Below are positions 45,911-49,796 of a stretch of DNA of 49,796 bases, in pieces. This DNA is from Achromobacter dolens. Lineage in GTDB: Bacteria > Pseudomonadota > Gammaproteobacteria > Burkholderiales > Burkholderiaceae_B. The position numbers and the translations under genes are program-made. The notes under the pieces are model-generated. The model had not been told where the DNA came from. It made no database searches and saw only the letters and a list, made by a program, of their open reading frames with translations. Location: assembly GCF_902859745.1 (NCBI RefSeq), contig NZ_CADIJW010000043.1, positions 1 through 49,796 of the forward strand, written 5' to 3'. The first letter of the stretch is position 1. Each line of letters starts with the position of its first letter.

Positions 45911-46582
45911 ATGCCCATCCGTATCCTGCTCGTCGACGACCACACCCTGTTCCGCTCGGGGATGCGCCTGCTGTTGCAGCGCCAGCCCGATTTCGAGGTC
46001 GTGGCCGAGGCCGGCGACGGCGTCGAGGGCCTCAAGCGCGCCAAGGAACTCAAGCCCGACGTGGTGCTGCTGGACCTGAACATGCCGGGCCTGTCGGGGC
46101 TGGAGACGCTGCAACTGCTGACCCAGGATCTGCCTTCCTGTGCGGTCATCATCCTCACCGTGTCGGAAGAGGCCGACGAACTCGGCCAGGCGTTGCGCGA
46201 CGGCGCGCGCGGCTACCTGCTCAAGAACATCGACGCCGAGGCGCTCACCACCGCCGTCCGCCGCGCCGCCGGCGGCGAGCCGGTCATCGCCGAAAGCATG
46301 ACGGCCAAGCTGGTCGAGCAGTTCCGCGGCCAGGCCAGCCTGGCCGCGCAGGCGCCGGCGGGGCAGGCCGAGCGCCATCGCCTGACGGCGCGCGAACGCC
46401 AGATCGTGCAGTGCCTGGCGCGCGGCGCCAGCAACAAGGTCATCGCGCGCGAACTCGACGTCAGCGAAAGCACGGTCAAGATCCATGTGCAGAACGTGCT
46501 GAAGAAGCTCAACCTGACCAGCCGCGTGCAGGTGGCGGTCTACGCCGTCGAACACGGGCTGCACGGCGACGACCCGGTCTGA
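45911..46582 (+). CDS. narL: Nitrate/nitrite response regulator
   Basis: The 223-residue NarL-family regulator has a receiver domain (DDH at 9-11, phospho-acceptor Asp55 in VVLLDLNMPGLSG, Lys near 105) and a C-terminal LuxR-type helix-turn-helix (LTARERQIVQCLARGASNKV, then DVSESTVKIHVQNVLKKL). It forms a two-component pair with the upstream NarX and probably controls the nar promoters in this window. No strong ribosome binding site is visible, so coupling to narX is likely. Confidence 0.96.
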   Translation: MPIRILLVDDHTLFRSGMRLLLQRQPDFEVVAEAGDGVEGLKRAKELKPDVVLLDLNMPGLSGLETLQLLTQDLPSCAVIILTVSEEADELGQALRDGARGYLLKNIDAEALTTAVRRAAGGEPVIAESMTAKLVEQFRGQASLAAQAPAGQAERHRLTARERQIVQCLARGASNKVIARELDVSESTVKIHVQNVLKKLNLTSRVQVAVYAVEHGLHGDDPV

Positions 46583-46615
46583 CGGCGCCGCGCCGGCTCG
46601 CGCTGGCCGCGCGGT

Positions 46616-46657
46616 TTGATCTGCGACAAGGCCACGGGCCGCGCCGGCCCCTAGACT
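46616..46657 (+). promoter_or_regulatory. FNR/ANR-dependent ubiU promoter, probably leaderless
   Basis: TTGATCTGCGACAA (46616-46629) matches the FNR consensus at eight of ten positions. TAGACT (46652-46657) is a -10 candidate. If transcription starts seven bases after it, the FNR centre is at about -41.5, the class II activating position. That start would coincide with the ubiU ATG at 46665, and no ribosome binding site precedes it. Confidence 0.7.
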
Positions 46658-46664
46658 GGCCGGC

Positions 46665-47681
46665 ATGCAAATCCGAACCACTCCCCTGGAACTGGTGGCG
46701 CCGGCCGGCAGCCTGGCCGCGCTGAAGGCGGCGGTCGAGGCCGGCGCAGACACGGTCTACCTGGGCCTGAAGAACGCCACCAACGCCCGCAACTTCGCCG
46801 GGCTCAATTTCACCGAACGCGACATCCGCGCCGGCGTCGAACTGGCGCACAGCCGCCAGCGCAAGGTGCTGTTCGCCATCAACACCTTCGTGCAGGCCGG
46901 CCGCGGCCAGGAATGGCGCGAGGCGGTCGACGCCGCGCACGGGCTGGGCGCGGACGCGGTCATCATGGCCGATGCCGGCCTGCTGGCCTACGCCCGCGAC
47001 CGCTATCCCGACCTGCGCCTGCACCTGTCGGTGCAGGGCTCGGCCACCCACACCGACGCCATCGAACTGATGAAGGAGCAATTCGGCATCCAGCGGGTGG
47101 TGCTGCCGCGCGTGCTGACGCTGGCCGAGATCGCCCGCATCTGCGCCAACGTCAGTGTCGAGGTCGAGGTGTTCGGCTTCGGCAGCCTGTGCGTCATGGC
47201 CGAAGGGCGCTGCCTGCTGTCGTCGTACGCCACGGGCGATTCGCCCAACAACAAGGGCGTCTGTTCGCCCGCCGGCGCGGTGCGCTGGGTCGAGCAGGAC
47301 GGCCGCCTCGATGCGCGCCTGAACGGCATCCTGATCGACCGCTATGGGCCTGGCGAAGCCGCCGCCTATCCGACGCTGTGCAAGGGGCGCTTCGAGGTCG
47401 AGGGCCACGCCGACCACGCGCTGGAGGAACCCACCAGCCTGAACGCCATCGGCCTGTTGCCCAGACTGGCCGAGATGGGCGTGGCGGCCATCAAGATCGA
47501 AGGGCGCCAGCGCAGCCCGGCCTACGTCACGCAGGTGGTGTCCACGCTGCGCGCCGCGCTCGACAGCGCCCACGGCGACCCCAATCGCTACTCCCCCCGT
47601 CCCGAATGGAACGCCATGCTGGCGCGCCATGCCGAGGGATCCCAAGTCACGCAAGGCGCATTCGAACGTCCATGGAAATGA
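46665..47681 (+). CDS. ubiU: Oxygen-independent ubiquinone hydroxylase subunit (U32 family)
   Basis: The 338-residue peptidase-U32-like protein works with UbiV to hydroxylate the ubiquinone ring without oxygen. Motifs include [20 protein letters not shown] and the iron-sulfur Cys set in [20 protein letters not shown] and PTLCKGRF. The ATG at 46665 lacks a ribosome binding site, which agrees with a leaderless mRNA. Its end overlaps ubiV by ten bases. Together with NarGHI, which uses ubiquinol, it supports nitrate respiration. Confidence 0.94.
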   Translation: MQIRTTPLELVAPAGSLAALKAAVEAGADTVYLGLKNATNARNFAGLNFTERDIRAGVELAHSRQRKVLFAINTFVQAGRGQEWREAVDAAHGLGADAVIMADAGLLAYARDRYPDLRLHLSVQGSATHTDAIELMKEQFGIQRVVLPRVLTLAEIARICANVSVEVEVFGFGSLCVMAEGRCLLSSYATGDSPNNKGVCSPAGAVRWVEQDGRLDARLNGILIDRYGPGEAAAYPTLCKGRFEVEGHADHALEEPTSLNAIGLLPRLAEMGVAAIKIEGRQRSPAYVTQVVSTLRAALDSAHGDPNRYSPRPEWNAMLARHAEGSQVTQGAFERPWK

Positions 47682-48568
47682 AACCCAAGGCTTTCCGCAT
47701 CTCGGTCGGACCGTTGCTGTACTACTGGCCGCGCCAGCGCACGCTGGCGTTCTACGCTGAACTGGCCGACAGTCCGGCCGATATCCTTTACGTCGGCGAA
47801 ACCGTCTGTAGCCGGCGCCACGAATTGCGCGCCGACGACTGGCTCGACCTGGCGCGCGACCTCGCGGCCGCCGGCAAGGAAGTGGTGCTGTCCGGCCGCA
47901 CCCTGATCGAGACCGGCGCCGAGGCCTCGGCCCTGCGGCGCCTGTGCGAGCAGCAGGATTTCATGGTCGAGGCCGGCGAGGCCGGCGCCATGCGCCACCT
48001 GGGCGGCCGGCCGTTCGTGGCCGGTCCGCACATGAACGCCTACCACGGCGGCACGCTGGAATGGCTGGCCGCGCGCGGCGCGACCCGCTTCGTCGCGCCG
48101 CTGGAAATGCACGTCAATGCGCTGGCGCGGCTGCTGGCCGAGCGGCCGGCCGGGTTGCAGGCCGAGATCATGGTGTGGGGCCGCATGGCGCTGGCGTTCT
48201 CGGCGCGCTGTTTCACCGCGCGCCACTTCCGGCTGAAAAAGGACGAGTGCGGCTTTCGCTGCATCGAGCATCCCGACGGCCTGGACATGCGCACGCGTGA
48301 ATCGCGCGAGTTCCTGGCGATCAACGGCATCCAGGTGCAGTCGGCCGCCTGTCTCGACCTGCTGGACCAGGCCGCATACCTGGCCGACATGGGCGCCGAC
48401 GTGCTGCGCGTCAGCCCGCAGTCGGCCGGCACGCTCGAAGCCATCGCGGCGCTGGACGCCGCGCGCGGCGGCCGCGCGCCGGAAGCGGTGCAGCCGCCGG
48501 CCGGCATCGGCCGCTGCAATGGCTATTTCCATGGACAGGCGGGGATCGCCTGGCAGGAGGCGCTATGA
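47672..48568 (+). CDS. ubiV: Oxygen-independent ubiquinone hydroxylase subunit (U32 family)
   Basis: The 298-residue U32-family partner of UbiU has an N-terminal segment [33 protein letters not shown] with the first Cys ligand, and [20 protein letters not shown] plus RCIEH with three more Cys, matching the four-Cys 4Fe-4S site of UbiV. ATG at 47672 overlaps the ubiU end; a second ATG two codons later (47678) is nearly equivalent. ubiT follows with a four-base overlap. Confidence 0.93.
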   Translation: MEMKPKAFRISVGPLLYYWPRQRTLAFYAELADSPADILYVGETVCSRRHELRADDWLDLARDLAAAGKEVVLSGRTLIETGAEASALRRLCEQQDFMVEAGEAGAMRHLGGRPFVAGPHMNAYHGGTLEWLAARGATRFVAPLEMHVNALARLLAERPAGLQAEIMVWGRMALAFSARCFTARHFRLKKDECGFRCIEHPDGLDMRTRESREFLAINGIQVQSAACLDLLDQAAYLADMGADVLRVSPQSAGTLEAIAALDAARGGRAPEAVQPPAGIGRCNGYFHGQAGIAWQEAL

Positions 48569-48999
48569 GCGACAGCCGATTCGCCGTGCCGGGTCTGGTC
48601 GCGCGCCTGGGCCGGCGGCTGCCCGCGCCGCTGGTGTCGCTGCACTTCGTCGCCGGGCTGGAGTTGGCGCGGCGTTTGAACTGGCTCAGCCCGCCGCCGG
48701 AACTGGAGGGCCGCAGCTTCGCCATCACCATCGAGGACCTGGGCCTGTGCAGCCGCTTCACCGTGCGCGGCGGCGTCTTTCGACCGATGTGGAACCGCGA
48801 GGCCTGCGAGCTGGAGCTGGGCGCGGGCGTGGCGGAACTGCTGGCCCTGATGCGCGGCGAGACTGATGCGGACACCTTGTTCTTCCAGCGTCGGCTGCGC
48901 ATTTCCGGCGACACCGAACTGGGGTTGATCGTCAAGAACTGGCTGGACGCGGCGCCGCGTCCGGCCTGGCTGCAGCGGCTGGGCGCAGGGGTGCAATAG
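48565..48999 (+). CDS. ubiT: SCP2-domain ubiquinone biosynthesis accessory protein
   Basis: The 144-residue SCP2-like lipid-binding protein ([54 protein letters not shown]). UbiT replaces UbiJ as the lipid-carrying scaffold when ubiquinone is made without oxygen. Start ATG overlaps the ubiV stop (ATGA). It is the last gene of the ubiUVT unit, ending 38 bases before the convergent permease gene. Confidence 0.92.
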   Translation: MSDSRFAVPGLVARLGRRLPAPLVSLHFVAGLELARRLNWLSPPPELEGRSFAITIEDLGLCSRFTVRGGVFRPMWNREACELELGAGVAELLALMRGETDADTLFFQRRLRISGDTELGLIVKNWLDAAPRPAWLQRLGAGVQ

Positions 49000-49037
49000 G
49001 CGTGGCCGCGAAGGCGGCACGCGCCCGGCCGCGGATC

Positions 49038-49796
49038 TCAGGACGCCGCCGGTCCTTCCATGCGCCGCGCCACCCGCGACAGCGCCAGGCTGGCGCCGAA
49101 GTACAGCAGCGCCACCGCCAGGTAGACCTCGACGTGGTACGGTCGCCAGTCGGTGCCCGCCACCACCGCCTTGGCCGCGCCCAGGACGTCGAATACGCCG
49201 ATGATGCTGACCAGCGAGGTGTCCTTGACCGCGCCCACGAACACGCCCAGCGCGGCCGGCGCCGCGATGCGGCGGGCCTGCGGCCAGATCACCGTCCAGT
49301 AGGCCACTGCCGGGCGCATGCCGAGCGCGCGCGCCGCCATCATCTGGCCCGGCGGAATCGCCTGCAGCGCGCCGCGCAGCACTTCGGCCAGCAGGCAGGC
49401 GGTATGCAGCGTCAGCGCGGCCAGCGCCATGCCGAACTTGGACACGCCGCCGCCCAGCAGCAGCGGCAGCACGAAGGATGCGAACAGCAATTGCGTCACC
49501 AGCGGCACGCCGCGCACGGCCTCGATCAGCGCGGCGGCGGCGAGCGACCCGCCCGGGCTGCCGCCGCGTCGTAGCAGCGCCAGGCCGAAGGCCAGCGGCA
49601 ACGCGGCCAGCAACGCCGCGATCGCCAGGATCAACGTCACCAGCAGGCCGCCCCAGCGCAGCGGGCCGATGGCGCTGCCGCCCCACGGCCAGCCGCCCAG
49701 CGCGGCCGCCGTGACGGCGACCATCAGTGCGATCCACGCCAGGCGCGGGCGGGCCGCGAGCCGACCCACCCCCAGCGCGACCGCCACGGCGGCGAG
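49038..49796 (-). CDS. Amino-acid ABC transporter permease (5' end beyond window)
   Basis: This membrane protein has at least six helices and the polar amino acid uptake signature: LIEAVRGVPLVTQLLFASF and the EAA loop MAARALGMRPAVAYWTVIWP. It is the HisM/GlnP/AapM type of permease, importing amino acids with an ATPase and binding protein. The frame stays open to the window edge (LAAVAVALGVG), and a GTG at 49787 has no supporting ribosome binding site, so I treat the gene as partial. Partner genes are not visible. It is convergent with ubiT. Confidence 0.88.
   Translation of the reverse strand, partial: LAAVAVALGVGRLAARPRLAWIALMVAVTAAALGGWPWGGSAIGPLRWGGLLVTLILAIAALLAALPLAFGLALLRRGGSPGGSLAAAALIEAVRGVPLVTQLLFASFVLPLLLGGGVSKFGMALAALTLHTACLLAEVLRGALQAIPPGQMMAARALGMRPAVAYWTVIWPQARRIAAPAALGVFVGAVKDTSLVSIIGVFDVLGAAKAVVAGTDWRPYHVEVYLAVALLYFGASLALSRVARRMEGPAAS

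Noticed and set aside
43832-46753. 973-codon minus-strand frame opposite narX-narL
   Set aside because: Antisense of two clear two-component genes with low-complexity translation.

Overview
The window is chromosomal DNA of a GC-rich betaproteobacterium. Gene content (Bug-type TctC binding protein, narK-narK-narGHJI, ubiUVT, DUF3325/PepSY pair, NnrS) and codon use suggest Alcaligenaceae, most likely Achromobacter or a close Bordetella relative. This is inferred from content only, because there is no rRNA in the window. About 40 genes are packed with small gaps; no gene-free stretch exceeds 300 bases. I saw no tRNA, rRNA, insertion sequence, prophage, CRISPR array or replication origin.

Region 1 (1-4380): a minus-strand set encodes a cytochrome b-type membrane protein, a Tat-exported molybdopterin oxidoreductase, a periplasmic protein made of Met-rich pentapeptides, and the start of another Tat-exported protein. 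A divergent two-component system (OmpR-type regulator and histidine kinase) faces it. The layout resembles periplasmic methionine-sulfoxide repair and hypochlorite-scavenging systems. Region 2 (4430-10584): a nitronate monooxygenase-like flavoprotein; then a TctA-like permease, a small membrane partner and a class II (catabolic, NADH-type) HMG-CoA reductase; then a divergent MocR regulator with a clear inverted-repeat operator. Region 3 (10575-13631): class III anaerobic ribonucleotide reductase under a pair of NrdR boxes. The glycyl-radical tail of NrdD is encoded as a separate 60-residue gene between nrdD and nrdG.

Region 4 (13719-19314): DUF3325 and PepSY membrane proteins behind a possible Fur box, a Bug-type binding protein with an M20 peptidase, and a divergent LysR regulator. 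Region 5 (19343-28981): an mdtABC-type RND efflux operon with two different permeases, then a LysR regulator divergent from a flavin monooxygenase, with an inverted repeat between them. A 271-residue acidic coiled-coil protein of unknown function follows.

Region 6 (29891-48999) is an anaerobic nitrate respiration island: nnrS behind a likely NsrR box; two NarK transporters; narGHJI; a parvulin isomerase; moaA; a beta-carbonic anhydrase; mobB; narXL; and ubiUVT for oxygen-independent ubiquinone synthesis behind an FNR-like site. Together these cover nitrate uptake, the reductase, its assembly, molybdenum cofactor, the quinone, nitrate sensing and nitric oxide defence; with nrdD/nrdG the window also supplies anaerobic dNTP synthesis. 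The narK and narG promoters share a precisely spaced three-part architecture. The window ends inside an amino-acid ABC permease gene (49038-49796).
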